Positions 6,736 through 6,922 of a stretch of DNA of 6,922 nt are shown piece after piece. Position 1 is the stretch's first letter; every line of letters begins with the position of its first letter. Made by a program: the position numbers and the translations under genes. The DNA is from Thermoanaerobacterales bacterium (lineage in GTDB: Bacteria; Bacillota; Thermosediminibacteria; Thermosediminibacterales; Tepidanaerobacteraceae), in NCBI GenBank assembly GCA_012841995.1, contig DUTQ01000253.1, positions 1 to 6,922 on the forward strand. The letters are read 5' to 3'. The notes beneath the pieces were generated by a model. It did not search any database and was not told the DNA's origin. It saw nothing but the letters and a program-made list of their open reading frames with translations.

Positions 6736-6922
6736 TTATAGTTTTTTATCAAGCATTTTAATCATACTTGATATCAGTTTAAACGATTTTTTAGCCGATT
6801 CGTCAACAAAAGTCTTATAATCATGAACCGCTGTGCCATCAGCTTTATCCGAAATAGAGCGTATAATCAAAAAAGGTATGTCGTTTAAATAACATACCGA
6901 TTGTGTAGAAATGGAGGGTGGT
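6736..6922 (-). CDS. mtnN: 5'-methylthioadenosine/S-adenosylhomocysteine nucleosidase, C-terminal part only
   Basis: The frame ends at TAA 6738-6736 and is open to the window edge. Residues from VCYLNDIPFLIIRSISDKADG onward match the end of MTA/SAH nucleosidase, which cleaves adenine from methylthioadenosine and S-adenosylhomocysteine. The catalytic aspartate is in RSISDKAD (E. coli D197 equivalent). The last 55 codons (to about 6903) fit the family. The remaining bases in this frame read P-P-S-I-S-T, which does not fit, whereas the family's VEMEGG ribose-binding motif is found on the opposite strand at 6905-6922. The real gene is therefore likely interrupted by an inversion or chimeric join near 6900-6906. 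It is followed closely by the DUF5665 gene. Confidence 0.85.
   Translation of the reverse strand, partial: PPSISTQSVCYLNDIPFLIIRSISDKADGTAVHDYKTFVDESAKKSFKLISSMIKMLDKKL
6905..6922 (+). other. mis-oriented mtnN motif (V-E-M-E-G-G) at the window end
   Basis: The plus strand GTAGAAATGGAGGGTGGT reads V-E-M-E-G-G, preceded by TGT (C). This is the conserved MtnN segment that should lie just upstream of VCYLND on the minus strand. Here it sits at the right distance but inverted. It is best explained by a fold-back chimera at a sequence end or by a small inversion. Confidence 0.65.

Noticed and set aside
1..6922. CRISPR array, tRNA or rRNA genes, insertion sequences
   Set aside because: No regularly spaced repeats, cloverleaf-like elements, rRNA sequence or transposase frames were seen on either strand.

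Overview
The window reads as a piece of a low-GC Gram-positive (Firmicutes, probably Clostridia) chromosome. All supported genes lie on the minus strand, so biological order runs from high to low coordinates. The evidence is the AT-rich codon use, strong AAGGAG-type ribosome binding sites, a YteA-family zinc-finger protein, a DUF5665 membrane protein, and a PyrR-type RNA attenuator in front of pyrB. The genus cannot be fixed from the sequence alone.

Right part (6922 to 5697): the 3' end of a 5'-methylthioadenosine/S-adenosylhomocysteine nucleosidase gene (mtnN), a small DUF5665 membrane protein gene and a YteA-type DksA/TraR-like gene. Gaps are 38 and 20 bases, with no promoter or terminator seen between them, so they look like one transcript. 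The last ~19 bases of the window appear to be in the wrong orientation for mtnN: the conserved V-E-M-E-G-G motif is on the plus strand directly beside the rest of the gene on the minus strand. This suggests a fold-back or chimeric junction at the end of the sequence, or a real inversion.

Middle (5696 to 5455): a compact regulatory leader. It holds a sigma-A-like promoter just after the yteA stop codon, a PyrR-binding anti-antiterminator, an internal hairpin with a short T-run, and a strong intrinsic terminator directly before the pyrB ribosome binding site. Ten bases of the PyrR-binding stem can instead pair with the 5' arm and loop of that terminator. This is the mutually exclusive antiterminator expected for UMP-PyrR attenuation.

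Left part (5454 to 1): pyrB (aspartate carbamoyltransferase), pyrC (dihydroorotase, overlapping pyrB by one base) and carB (carbamoyl-phosphate synthase large subunit, open at the left edge but almost complete). CarB makes carbamoyl phosphate, PyrB joins it to aspartate, and PyrC closes the ring to dihydroorotate, so these are the first three steps of de novo pyrimidine synthesis. carA, the glutaminase subunit that usually sits directly before carB, is absent from the 65-base pyrC-carB gap. pyrR is not between yteA and pyrB either. I found no wholly new system. The points most worth checking are the mis-oriented mtnN end, the missing carA and the two-hairpin leader.
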